Assembly (NCBI GenBank): GCA_963754135.1
Contig: CAVWEY010000002.1
Coordinates: 434,001 to 498,000 of the forward strand
Origin: JAJFUI01 sp963754135
Lineage (GTDB): Bacteria; Planctomycetota; Planctomycetia; Pirellulales; Thermoguttaceae
Length of the DNA stretch: 64,000 nt
Reading direction: 5' to 3'
Positions 39,222-47,851 of this stretch are shown here, piece after piece. Position 1 is the stretch's first letter; the number at the start of each line of letters is the position of its first letter. The notes beneath the pieces are model-generated. The model was not told the DNA's origin, did no database searches, and worked only from the letters and a program-made list of their open reading frames with translations. The translations under genes and the position numbers were made by a program.

Positions 39222-40835
39222 TCATAGCGCCAGAACGACGTCAGAAATCATCGAGACGACTTGTTCGTATTGTGCCCGGCTGGCTTCGGCAGCCTGCCTG
39301 GCCGCCTCGGCGTCCTCGGCGATGCTGATGGCGTTGCGGCGGCTCTGGTCGATCTCGGCGAGGCGTTCGATCACGGTGCGTTCGAGTGTCTCTTTCTGCT
39401 CTTGGAGGGCATCCTGCGTGAACCGCATGTTCGTGAGCAAGTCCCCGGCCAACTGTTCCAGCGCGCCAAAGGCGTCGTCCGCCTGGGCTTCGATGCTGGG
39501 CGACCCACGCCCGCCGGCGGCAGCCGCCAGCAAGTCGCATAGCTGGGCAATGCGTTGCCCGATGGGCGGAAGTCGAGTTTCACCCCGCTCCGCGAACGCG
39601 CAGAAAGGTTGCGACCGCGCGTAGCCGAAGGGATCGGTGACGCGAAACGTCTTGACGCTCTCCAGGTCCGGCCCCGGCTCCACGAAGCCCAGGGCCTTCG
39701 CGACCTCGCGCGTTTCAGCGTCAAAGCAACCCTCGACCACCTCGCGATAGTCCACGCGGCGGCACAATTGCTTCCATCGCTGCTGCTGCGAGAGGATCCA
39801 GACGCCGTACTCCGGCCAGGGCGTAGGCAGGAAGTCCATGCGGTCGTGGTCGATGCGGTGTCGCCCCCTGCCGTCGTCATATTCGCCCGACAGCGCCTGG
39901 GCCACGGGTTCGGGGTCGGGCTGGTTGAGAATGCCGGGCCGACTCAGTTCGGCGGCGATTTCCCGTCGCTCGCCTGGCGATGCCCGGTGCAGGGCCAGTT
40001 CCGCCTCCAAGACGCTTCTGATCATCGCACGGTAAGTCTTGGGATGCTTGCCGATGAACTCCTCCGTGCTGGCAAAGCAGCAGCAGGGATGCCCATGCCA
40101 AATATCCTTGGACAGCGCGTAGATGAACCCCGTGCCACGGCGCACCGGAATCTGGTTGAATGGCTCGGGTGCGAACACCCCATCTACCCGGCCGGTTTCG
40201 ATGAAGTGCGGCATCCGCGGCGGGGAGACCTCGATGATGCTCACGTCGCGGAGCGGATCGAGACCGTGCTCAGCCAGGAACAGGCACAACAGGTAGTAGT
40301 GCATCGAGAACCGGTAGGGCACGCCAAACGTGAAGCCCTTCATCTCGCGCACGTCCTTGACGCCCGCATGTCTCTTCGCCAGCGTGAGGGCTTGACCGTT
40401 GACGTTCTGGATACAGGCAAGGCGGATCTCGGCGCGACGGCCGTCCAACCCCTGGCGGATGGCCAGCGGCATTGGCGAGAGCAGGTGCGCCGCGTCGGTG
40501 TGGCCGAAGGCCAGCAGGTCCTTGACCCCGCTCCAACCCGGCGCGGGCGTCAACGTCACGTCCAGGCCGTTCCGGGCGAAATACCCGTGCGTCTTCGCGT
40601 ACAGCAATGGTGCAGAGCACAGAATCGGGATGAACGTTACATTCACCTCGGGCTTCTCCAAACCGAGGTCGCGGATGGGATACTGCGCAGTTGCGGGCGG
40701 AGCAGCGGCCTTGCCGGAAGCCTCGCCGTGACAGACCGTGTTGCTTGCGCCCGGCGTTGCTGAGGTCTGAACCGCGACATTTGAGAACGGTTGTTCATCC
40801 TCTTTCCCGTAGGCTGGCCCACGGCCCAGTTCCAC
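39222..40835 (-). CDS. Kinase part 4: NrtA/CmpA-type substrate-binding domain
   Basis: EVNVTFIPILCSAPLLYAKT opens a periplasmic-binding-protein fold of the nitrate/bicarbonate/THI5 kind: HGYFARNGLDVTLTPAPGWS, AFGHTDAAHLLSPMP, GFTFGVPYRFSMHYYLLC and GRVDGVFAPEPFNQI. CCCFASTEEFIGKHPKTYRA follows. No membrane helix or signal peptide lies between the preceding PAS domains and this one, so it should be cytoplasmic. A coiled coil (QEQKETLERTVIERLAEIDQ) leads to the next PAS. Confidence 0.72.
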   Translation of the reverse strand: MELGRGPAYGKEDEQPFSNVAVQTSATPGASNTVCHGEASGKAAAPPATAQYPIRDLGLEKPEVNVTFIPILCSAPLLYAKTHGYFARNGLDVTLTPAPGWSGVKDLLAFGHTDAAHLLSPMPLAIRQGLDGRRAEIRLACIQNVNGQALTLAKRHAGVKDVREMKGFTFGVPYRFSMHYYLLCLFLAEHGLDPLRDVSIIEVSPPRMPHFIETGRVDGVFAPEPFNQIPVRRGTGFIYALSKDIWHGHPCCCFASTEEFIGKHPKTYRAMIRSVLEAELALHRASPGERREIAAELSRPGILNQPDPEPVAQALSGEYDDGRGRHRIDHDRMDFLPTPWPEYGVWILSQQQRWKQLCRRVDYREVVEGCFDAETREVAKALGFVEPGPDLESVKTFRVTDPFGYARSQPFCAFAERGETRLPPIGQRIAQLCDLLAAAAGGRGSPSIEAQADDAFGALEQLAGDLLTNMRFTQDALQEQKETLERTVIERLAEIDQSRRNAISIAEDAEAARQAAEASRAQYEQVVSMISDVVLAL

Positions 40836-41253
40836 GAGCAGGGCGTTGATCTCCTGCTTCAGAGCCGCGATGCGCAGTCTCGCGGCCCTGCATCAGACGG
40901 TTCACGCGCTCGGACTCCACCGGTACTTTCTGCAGCGTCTCCTCAGCCTGCTTGCGCTCGGTGACGTCGCGAAAGAAGCCACCTAAACACCTTACCCCGT
41001 TCAACGTCACCATGTTTGAGGTGATGTCAACGTAGATGCAAGAGCCGTCTTTGCGAATTACGGGAATGTTCGAGGATAACTGCCTACTGCCGATCCGATG
41101 CTGATCGAATTCTCGGGCGATTTGATCGCGTGCATCCGCGGGGTATATCTCAAAGAGAGACATGCCGGCGAGCTCTTCGGGAGACCACCCCAGCATGGTC
41201 TCCATCGCCTTGTTGGCGGAGAAGATCGTCATGGTGTCCGTGTCAATGAACAC
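40795..41253 (-). CDS. Kinase part 3: third PAS domain
   Basis: IDTDTMTIFSANKAMETMLG, GWSPEELAGMSLFEIYPAD and GGFFRDVTERKQAEETLQKV are a standard PAS plus PAC. After RVNRLMQGRET the frame breaks near 40860; the next frame continues RIAALKQEINALLVELGRG. Confidence 0.7.
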   Translation of the reverse strand: MFIDTDTMTIFSANKAMETMLGWSPEELAGMSLFEIYPADARDQIAREFDQHRIGSRQLSSNIPVIRKDGSCIYVDITSNMVTLNGVRCLGGFFRDVTERKQAEETLQKVPVESERVNRLMQGRETAHRGSEAGDQRPARGTGPWASLRERG

Positions 41254-42334
41254 GATACCCTCTCGGGAGTTGTCGATGATGTCTCGGAACCTGCTTTCGA
41301 AATTCCCGCATGCCCTCTTCCGCCTGCTTGCGATCAGTAACGTCGCGGCCTTCGGGAATAAGAAATATGACCTCGCCGCCTTCGTTCCTTACGGGCTTGA
41401 GCGAAAAATCAATGCAGTGGATGCCCCCGTCAGGCGCCGGATGGGTGGCCTCAAAACGCACGAATTCTCCCAAAGAGGCAGCCTTGATCGCATCGCGCAA
41501 GCGATCCTGCATCTCCCTTGAATGGGTCCACCACGGCGTCTCCCAGAATGGTTTTCCCAGAACATCCGACTCCTCGATGCCGGCGAACTTCAGGGCTGCC
41601 CGGTTGGCCTCGACAAGCGTGCCGTCCGGCGTCATCAGGCCAACAAACTCAAAAGTCTGGTCGAGAATGGCGCGGTACTTGCGTTCGAGTTCGTACTTCG
41701 TTTCGCTCTTCCGCAGCGCCTCCTCCGCCTTCTTCTGCGCGGTGATGTCCCTGACCGTTGCCTGGACGATCGTCTTTCCGGCTTGCTCCGTCCTGGTCAG
41801 CAGTACGGTGGCGGGGAACTCCTCGCCGTCCATCCGTTTATGCGTCCACTCGAAGAAGTGGGAACCCTCGCGCATGGCCGTCTCGATCATCTCCTTGGCC
41901 CGCTCGCCAGAATCGCGTCCGTCCGGCTGCCGCTCGGGAGACAAGTCCCAAGGCCCAAGGGCCGTCAATTGCCGCGCGCTCCTCAACCGGAACATCTCCA
42001 GCATTGCCGGGTTGCCGGCGGTGACCTTCCAGGAAGGAGGCTCGACGGTCATCATCGCGTCGCGGGAACTCTCGAAAAGGCCGCGGTACTTGTGTTCGGC
42101 TTCGTAATTCTTTCGGTAGAGATTGAAGTGCTGGCGCCGCCAGACGAATCCCCCCGCCGCTGCCATGCCGAACAGCAGGATGCCGACGAAAAGGACCGTC
42201 AGCCAAAGCCACTCCTGCATCGGCGCGTACACCTCCGCGGCATCCATGCGGGCCACCAGAAACCAGGGCGAACCGGGCACGGCGGCGCAAAGCCGCCAGC
42301 ATTTGTACGCCCCGGTAGTCAACCCCTTCCACAA
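41243..42334 (-). CDS. Kinase part 2: second membrane helix and two PAS domains
   Basis: PWFLVARMDAAEVYAPMQEW completes the Cache part. LWLTVLFVGILLFGMAAAGG is the second helix. Two PAS domains follow, the first with FESSRDAMMTVEP and WTHKRMDGEEFPATVLLTRT, the second with LDQTFEFVGLMTPDGTLVEA and WETPWWTHS. Each ends in a coiled link like RDITAQKKAEEALRKSE. Confidence 0.7.
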   Translation of the reverse strand: MWKGLTTGAYKCWRLCAAVPGSPWFLVARMDAAEVYAPMQEWLWLTVLFVGILLFGMAAAGGFVWRRQHFNLYRKNYEAEHKYRGLFESSRDAMMTVEPPSWKVTAGNPAMLEMFRLRSARQLTALGPWDLSPERQPDGRDSGERAKEMIETAMREGSHFFEWTHKRMDGEEFPATVLLTRTEQAGKTIVQATVRDITAQKKAEEALRKSETKYELERKYRAILDQTFEFVGLMTPDGTLVEANRAALKFAGIEESDVLGKPFWETPWWTHSREMQDRLRDAIKAASLGEFVRFEATHPAPDGGIHCIDFSLKPVRNEGGEVIFLIPEGRDVTDRKQAEEGMREFRKQVPRHHRQLPRGYRVH

Positions 42335-43100
42335 TCCCTTCCTGGCCCAGGGCCGCCCTCACCGAGGGAAGGTTTGTGTGGTCAAGCGATACGCGCAGGG
42401 CAAGGGCCGTATGCTTCAAAAACCTGAGTTCATTCAGGAAGACGGCCTCATTGCCTTCCCGGCGGATCAGCAGCGTTTCGGCCGTCTCGCTGGGCGTCGG
42501 CCAGCGTTGGATGAAGGGGTAGAGGTAGACACTCGGGTCAATCCTCAATATCAGAACGCCGAGCGGGCGTCCGCCGGCCTGCCCGTCGAGAATCGGCACG
42601 AATAGGCCGAGGTGAACCTTTTTGGTATACTCATTCGGATAGAAGTCCGCGAAGGTCAGTTGCCCCGAGCGCAGGGCCTCGCGGGCCTTCTGATGTGTAA
42701 GGGCAGAGAGCGGCTCCCCCGTGTTGGAAACCATCATCCACTTGTTGCCGGCGGCGTCAAACAAAGCGATTCGATCATAACCCTCGCTCGCCTGAAAGTG
42801 GCCGATCCAGGTCCGAAGTTCCTCTTGCAGAGGCAAGTCCCTGGGACGTTCGATACAGCGATGCACCAGGGCCGAGAAGGCACTGTTCTTGTAAAAGACG
42901 TTGGCGTCCGCCAAACGTTCCGTCCGCCACGCCGATAGCTCGCTCACCTTCAGATCGGCGATGGCGGCGAGTTTGTGCTCGGCCTCCCTTCGGCAACTGT
43001 CACGTTGGCTGCGGTAGAGAAGGCAGCCTGCCGCAACGATGCCTCCGGCCAGGATGACGAAAACCAGGAGTAGAAGCAGTAGGGTATATCGCTGTTTCAT
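41838..43100 (-). CDS. Kinase part 1: membrane helix and Cache-like sensor
   Basis: MKQRYTLLLLLLVFVILAGG is a membrane helix. The extracellular part has LSAWRTERLADANVFYKNS, YDRIALFDAAGNKWMMV and GLFVPILDGQAGGRPLGVLI, a double-Cache style ligand sensor. GIVEGVDYRGVQMLAAL leads into the frame break near 42290; the rest of this open frame is out of phase. Confidence 0.65.
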   Translation of the reverse strand: MKQRYTLLLLLLVFVILAGGIVAAGCLLYRSQRDSCRREAEHKLAAIADLKVSELSAWRTERLADANVFYKNSAFSALVHRCIERPRDLPLQEELRTWIGHFQASEGYDRIALFDAAGNKWMMVSNTGEPLSALTHQKAREALRSGQLTFADFYPNEYTKKVHLGLFVPILDGQAGGRPLGVLILRIDPSVYLYPFIQRWPTPSETAETLLIRREGNEAVFLNELRFLKHTALALRVSLDHTNLPSVRAALGQEGIVEGVDYRGVQMLAALRRRARFALVSGGPHGCRGGVRADAGVALADGPFRRHPAVRHGSGGGIRLAAPALQSLPKELRSRTQVPRPFREFPRRDDDRRASFLEGHRRQPGNAGDVPVEERAAIDGPWALGLVSRAAAGRTRFWRAGQGDDRDGHARGFPLLRVDA

Positions 43101-43234
43101 GCCGTGCGACCTCCTTTCGGTGACACACGATACGGCACTACCAGAACCCTAGCTCACGGCATTCTTAACGATTCCCACGTCATTGGATAGCGCAACCCCG
43201 CAAAATCGTTGTAATCGCACGGAACCTCCCCGAG

Positions 43235-46200
43235 TCAGTCCCGAGTGCCCGCTGCGACCGAGGGCGCGGCAGCAGTTTGCGGCTTGGCGGCGGGAAAGCG
43301 GTCTTGCACCGCTTGCACGGTCATTTTTTGCTGCCTGAGGGCCTCCATCGCGCCCAGCGCGGCCAGCGCCCCGTCAAGGGTCGTAATGCAGGGGATGCCG
43401 TGCGCCACGGCCGCCGCCCGGATGCGGCCCTCGTCGGTTCGGGCGCCCTTGCCGCTGGGGGTGTTGATCACGAGGTGCAGGTTGCCGTCGATCATGTAGT
43501 CGAGCACGTTGGGGTGCCCTTGGCGGAGCTTCATCAGGGTCTGCACGTGGATCCGCGCGGCCTGGAGCCGGGCGGCCGTGCCGCGGGTGGCCAGCAGCTC
43601 GAAGCCCATCCGCTCCAGCCGCCGGCCCAGTTCCACGACGTGCTCCTTGCCCCGCTCGGCGACGCTGATGAACACGGTGCCTCGCTTGGGCAGCACCGTG
43701 CCGGCCGCCACCTGGCTCTTGGCGAAGGCGATGGGGAAACTCTCGCTGATGCCCATCACTTCGCCGGTGGATTTCATTTCCGGCCCCAGCACGACGTCGG
43801 TACCGGCAAACTTGGCGAAGGGGAAGACGGCCTCCTTGACCGAGAACTGCCGGGGGACGGGCTCCTCGAAATAGCCCTGCTCGGCCAGGCTGACGCCCGC
43901 CATCACCTTCGCCGCCACCTTGGCCAGCGGCATCCCCGTGGCCTTCGAGACGAAGGGGACGGTGCGGCTGGCCCGCGGGTTGACCTCCAGCACGTAGACG
44001 TTCGGCCGGCCTTCCTCGCGCTTCACGGCGTACTGGATGTTCATCAGGCCGCGGACCGAGAGCCGCCGGGCCAAAGCCCCGGTGGCCTGGCGGATCTCGT
44101 CCATCACCGCCACCGACAGGCTGTAGGGCGGAATGGCGCAGGCCGAATCGCCCGAGTGCACCCCCGCCTCCTCGATGTGCTCCATGATCCCGGCCACGAT
44201 CACCTGCTCCTGGTCGGCGATGGCGTCCACGTCCACTTCGATGGCGTCTTCGAGGAAGCGGTCGATCAGCACCGGCTGCCCCTGGGCGACGACGAAGGCC
44301 TCGGCCACGAAGCGATCGAACTGGGCGGCGTCGTAGCAGATTTCCATCGCCCGGCCCCCCAGCACGTAGCTCGGCCGGACCAGCACCGGATAGCCGATCC
44401 CCACGACGGCCGAACGGGCCTGCAACATCGTCCGCGCGATCCCGCTGGCCGGCTGCTTCAACCCCAAGCGGTTCAGCACGTTCTTGAACTTCTCCCGGTC
44501 CTCGGCGTCCTCGATCGTATCGACGCTGGTGCCGATGATCGGCACGCCGGCGTTCTGGAGGGCGCGGGCCAGGTTCAGCGGCGTCTGCCCGCCGAATTGC
44601 ACGATCACCCCGTCCGGCTCGACCCGGTCGCAGATGTTCAGCACGTCTTCGGTCGTCAGCGGCTCGAAGAACAAGAGGTCGGACGTGTCGTAGTCGGTGG
44701 ATACGGTTTCCGGGTTGCTGTTGACCATGATCGACTCGACGCCCAACTCGCGCAAGGCGAAGCTGGCGTGGCAGCAGCAATAGTCGAACTCGATCCCCTG
44801 GCCGATGCGGTTCGGCCCGCCGCCGAGGATCATGATCCGCCGCCGGCCGGGTTGCTTCGGCGGCGTCTCGTCCTCGTCCTCGTAGGTCGAGTAGTAATAG
44901 GGCGTGTAGGCCTCGAACTCCGCCGCGCAGGTGTCGACCGACTTGAACGTGGCCACGATCCCGCGGCGCTTCCGCTCCACTCGGACGTCCATCTCCGTCA
45001 TGCTCCAGATCGTGGCCAATTGGCGGTCGGAGAAGCCGAACTGCTTGGCGCGGCGGAGGGTGGCGTCGTCGCAGCGGGCGATGCCGCCCAGGCCGCGGAG
45101 ATGCTCCTCCAGTTCCACGATCTCCTTGAGATTCTCCAGGAACCAGGGGTCGATGCCGCTCAAGTCGTAGATTTCCTCGACCGGCATGCCGTACTTGATG
45201 GCGTACCGCAGGTGCCACACCCGTTGCTCGCTGGGCCTGATCAGGCTCGAACGGACCTCGTCCAGGGAGGGCTGCTTGGGCGTGCCCCAGAGGTCCTTGC
45301 CGTCGCAGCCGAAGCCGAAACTGCCCACCTCCAACCCCCGCAGCGCCTTCTGGAACGACTCCTTGAACGTCCGCCCGATGGCCATCGTCTCGCCCACGCT
45401 CTTCATCTGCGTGGTCAACACCGGGTTGGCCTCGGGAAACTTCTCGAAGGCGAACCGCGGCGCCTTGGTGACCACGTAGTCGATCGTCGGCTCGAAGCAG
45501 GCCCTCGTCTCGCGGGTAATGTCGTTGGGCAACTCGTGCAGCCGGTAGCCCACCGCCAGCTTGGCGGCGATCTTGGCGATGGGAAACCCCGTGGCCTTCG
45601 AGGCCAAGGCGCTGGAGCGGCTCACCCGCGGGTTCATCTCGATCACCACCATCCGGCCGGTCTTGGGATTGATGGCGAATTGGATGTTCGACCCGCCCGT
45701 CTCGACGCCGATCTCCCGCATCACGGCGATCGAGGCGTCCCGCATCCGCTGGTATTCCTTGTCGGTCAGCGTTTGGGCCGGGGCCACCGTGATCGAATCG
45801 CCGGTGTGGACGCCCATCGGATCGAAGTTCTCGATCGAGCAGATGATGACGCAATTGTCGTCCTTGTCGCGCATCACCTCCATCTCGAACTCTTTCCAGC
45901 CCAGCACCGACTCTTCGAGCAGCACCTGGTGGATCGGCGAAAGATCGAGTCCGTGCTGCACCAGATCATCGAACTCGTCGCGGTTGTAGGCCACGCTGGA
46001 GCCGGTGCCGCCGAGGGTGAAACTGGGCCGGACCACGCAGGGCAGGCCGGTTTCCTGCGCCGCCCGCCGCGCCTCCTCCAGGCTGCCGACCGTCTGCCCG
46101 CGTGGCACCTCCAGGCCGATCCGTTCCATCGCCGCCTTGAACTGGTCGCGGGATTCGGCCTTGGCGATCACGGCCGCAGTGGCGCCGATCATCTCGACGC

Positions 46201-46534
46201 CGTACTTTTTGAGCACGCCGTGCCCGTCGAGCTCCATCGCCAGGTTCAAGCCCGTCTGGCCGCCCAGGGTCGGCAGCAGGGCGTCCGGCCGCTCGGCCGC
46301 GATCACCTTCTCGACGATCTGCCAGGTGAGCGGCTCGATGTAGGTCCGGTCGGCCATTTCCGGGTCGGTCATGATCGTGGCCGGGTTGGAGTTGACCAGC
46401 ACGACCTCGTAGCCCTCCTCCCGCAGGGCCTTGCACGCCTGAGTGCCGGAGTAGTCGAACTCGCAGGCCTGCCCGATGATGATCGGCCCGGAGCCGATCA
46501 GCAGGATTTTTCGGATGTCGTTGCGGCGCGGCAC
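43235..46534 (-). CDS. carB: Carbamoyl-phosphate synthase large subunit
   Basis: The protein has 1099 residues. The start is the GTG at 46534, with AAGGAAGG upstream: VPRRNDIRKILLIGSGPIII. Both ATP-grasp halves are present (first with GTGSSVAYNRDEFDDLVQ, second after RRRIMILGGGPNRIGQG with VLGGRAMEICYDAAQFD). The C-terminal allosteric MGS-like part has VFISVAERGKEHVVELG and DYMIDGNLHLVINTPSGKG. It makes carbamoyl phosphate for arginine and pyrimidines with CarA, which is not in the window. The frame is intact over 3.3 kb. Confidence 0.97.
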   Translation of the reverse strand: MPRRNDIRKILLIGSGPIIIGQACEFDYSGTQACKALREEGYEVVLVNSNPATIMTDPEMADRTYIEPLTWQIVEKVIAAERPDALLPTLGGQTGLNLAMELDGHGVLKKYGVEMIGATAAVIAKAESRDQFKAAMERIGLEVPRGQTVGSLEEARRAAQETGLPCVVRPSFTLGGTGSSVAYNRDEFDDLVQHGLDLSPIHQVLLEESVLGWKEFEMEVMRDKDDNCVIICSIENFDPMGVHTGDSITVAPAQTLTDKEYQRMRDASIAVMREIGVETGGSNIQFAINPKTGRMVVIEMNPRVSRSSALASKATGFPIAKIAAKLAVGYRLHELPNDITRETRACFEPTIDYVVTKAPRFAFEKFPEANPVLTTQMKSVGETMAIGRTFKESFQKALRGLEVGSFGFGCDGKDLWGTPKQPSLDEVRSSLIRPSEQRVWHLRYAIKYGMPVEEIYDLSGIDPWFLENLKEIVELEEHLRGLGGIARCDDATLRRAKQFGFSDRQLATIWSMTEMDVRVERKRRGIVATFKSVDTCAAEFEAYTPYYYSTYEDEDETPPKQPGRRRIMILGGGPNRIGQGIEFDYCCCHASFALRELGVESIMVNSNPETVSTDYDTSDLLFFEPLTTEDVLNICDRVEPDGVIVQFGGQTPLNLARALQNAGVPIIGTSVDTIEDAEDREKFKNVLNRLGLKQPASGIARTMLQARSAVVGIGYPVLVRPSYVLGGRAMEICYDAAQFDRFVAEAFVVAQGQPVLIDRFLEDAIEVDVDAIADQEQVIVAGIMEHIEEAGVHSGDSACAIPPYSLSVAVMDEIRQATGALARRLSVRGLMNIQYAVKREEGRPNVYVLEVNPRASRTVPFVSKATGMPLAKVAAKVMAGVSLAEQGYFEEPVPRQFSVKEAVFPFAKFAGTDVVLGPEMKSTGEVMGISESFPIAFAKSQVAAGTVLPKRGTVFISVAERGKEHVVELGRRLERMGFELLATRGTAARLQAARIHVQTLMKLRQGHPNVLDYMIDGNLHLVINTPSGKGARTDEGRIRAAAVAHGIPCITTLDGALAALGAMEALRQQKMTVQAVQDRFPAAKPQTAAAPSVAAGTRD

Positions 46535-46790
46535 GGCAGTAGCCTTCCTTGACGCGGCCAATTGCCCAAGACCCAGCCAACCCCACCCAAAGGGGATGGG
46601 GTGGTGTCTAAAATCCCTTGATGATAGCACGCCCACAGCGGGTGCTTCAAGGGGCCTGCGTTTGAGAGTTCACCCAGTGGTTGATCCTGACGCGGGCGCG
46701 GAATAAGGGCTCCTCTTGCCGGGAGATAGGGAAGAAAGTGCGAAAGGAGGCCAAAGGTTGACGCCGCCGCCGCAAGTGTATACTGACGGC

Positions 46791-47827
46791 ATGGCCGAGC
46801 CGCCGAAACCCAAACTCCGCTGGTTCCAGTACAGCCTGCGGTCGCTGCTGCTCTTCGTCACCGCCTGTGCGATTGCGTGCAGTTGGCTGGCCGTGACGAT
46901 CCAGGGGCAGAGGAGGCAAGGGGCGGCGGCAGTGGCAATCGAGAAGGCGGGGGGACAGGTACAGTCTGAGCAGACGTGGCTGGGGAAACTCTTGCGGGAT
47001 GACTCCTTAATGAGGGTGACCCATGTGTACCTATCCGCGAAGTCGACCACCGACGCCGTGTTGGTGAATCTCCAAGGGTTGAATCAACTCCAGGAGGTGT
47101 GGCTCCATGCAGCCCAAGTCACCGACGCCGGGCTGGTGAATCTCGAAGGGGTGAGTCAACTCCGATACCTGGACCTTGGCGGCACGAATGTCACCGACGC
47201 CGGGCTGGTGCATCTCCAAGGGTTGAGGGAACTCCAGTTGCTCGCGCTCGAAAAACCCAAGTCACTGACGCCGGACTGGTCCACCTCCACGGGCTGACGC
47301 AGTTGCGGTTGTTGGGGCTCGGCAATACCAGAGTCACCGACAACGGGTTGGCGCATCTCCGGGGCTTGAGCCAACTCCAAACGCTGGGGCTCGACAACAC
47401 CAGCGTCACCGGCGCCGGGATGGTCCATCTCCGGGGACTTAGCCAACTCCACAACCTATTCCTCAACAACACAAAGGTAACCAATGCCGGGCTGGTGCAT
47501 CTCCAGGGGTTTATCCAACTCGAATGGCTGTCACTGGGAAACACCGGAGTCACCGACGCCGGACTGGTTCATCTAAAAGGATTGAATCACGTCAGAGAGC
47601 TCAAGCTCGCCAACACCCAAGTCACCGATGCCGGCCTGGTGCATCTCAAAGCGTTGAGTCAACTCCGAACGCTTTGGCTGAACAACACCCAAGTCACCGA
47701 CGCCGGGTTGGTGCATCTCCAAGGGTTGGGTCAACTCCGATTGCTATGGCTCAACAACAGCCGCGTCACTGCCGAAGGCGCAAGGAGACTTCAACGGGCA
47801 CTGCCGACCTTTAGAATAAACCGCTGA
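46791..47827 (+). CDS. Membrane-anchored leucine-rich repeat protein, frameshifted near 47255
   Basis: The protein starts MAEPPKPKLRWFQYSLRSLL with one N-terminal helix (LLLFVTACAIACSWLAVTI). Then about eleven repeats of 24 residues with the pattern VTDAGLVHLxGLxQLxxLxLxNT occur, the style of the planctomycete and internalin-like LRR proteins. The A/C run near 47255 causes a one-base shift; both sides have the same repeat pattern. The restored length is about 345 residues. Likely role is extracytoplasmic binding. Divergent from carB. Confidence 0.75.
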
Positions 47828-47851
47828 CGCTCATCGCGCGGTTCGCGGTTG

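Larger units (their letters stand above)
37077..43100 (-). pseudogene. Giant hybrid sensor histidine kinase (Cache, PAS, NrtA-like, PAS, GAF, HK, REC), six frame breaks
   Basis: Successive frames join at about 42290, 41270, 40860, 39230, 39025 and 37440 into one protein of about 2000 residues. Perfect AAAGGAGGTC lies 8 bases before the ATG at 43100. Order: membrane helix, extracellular Cache-like sensor, second helix, three PAS domains, an ABC substrate-binding domain of the NrtA/CmpA/THI5 type, another PAS, a GAF-like domain, HisKA, HATPase and a receiver. No start signals are seen at the internal joins, so one gene is more likely than several. The breaks may be sequence errors. The target gene may be the adjacent OPT transporter (inference). 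Confidence 0.65.

Noticed and set aside
43277..46552. Very long open frame antisense to carB
   Set aside because: carB is unmistakable in the other strand; the antisense protein is Asp/His/Arg/Leu-rich and has no motif.
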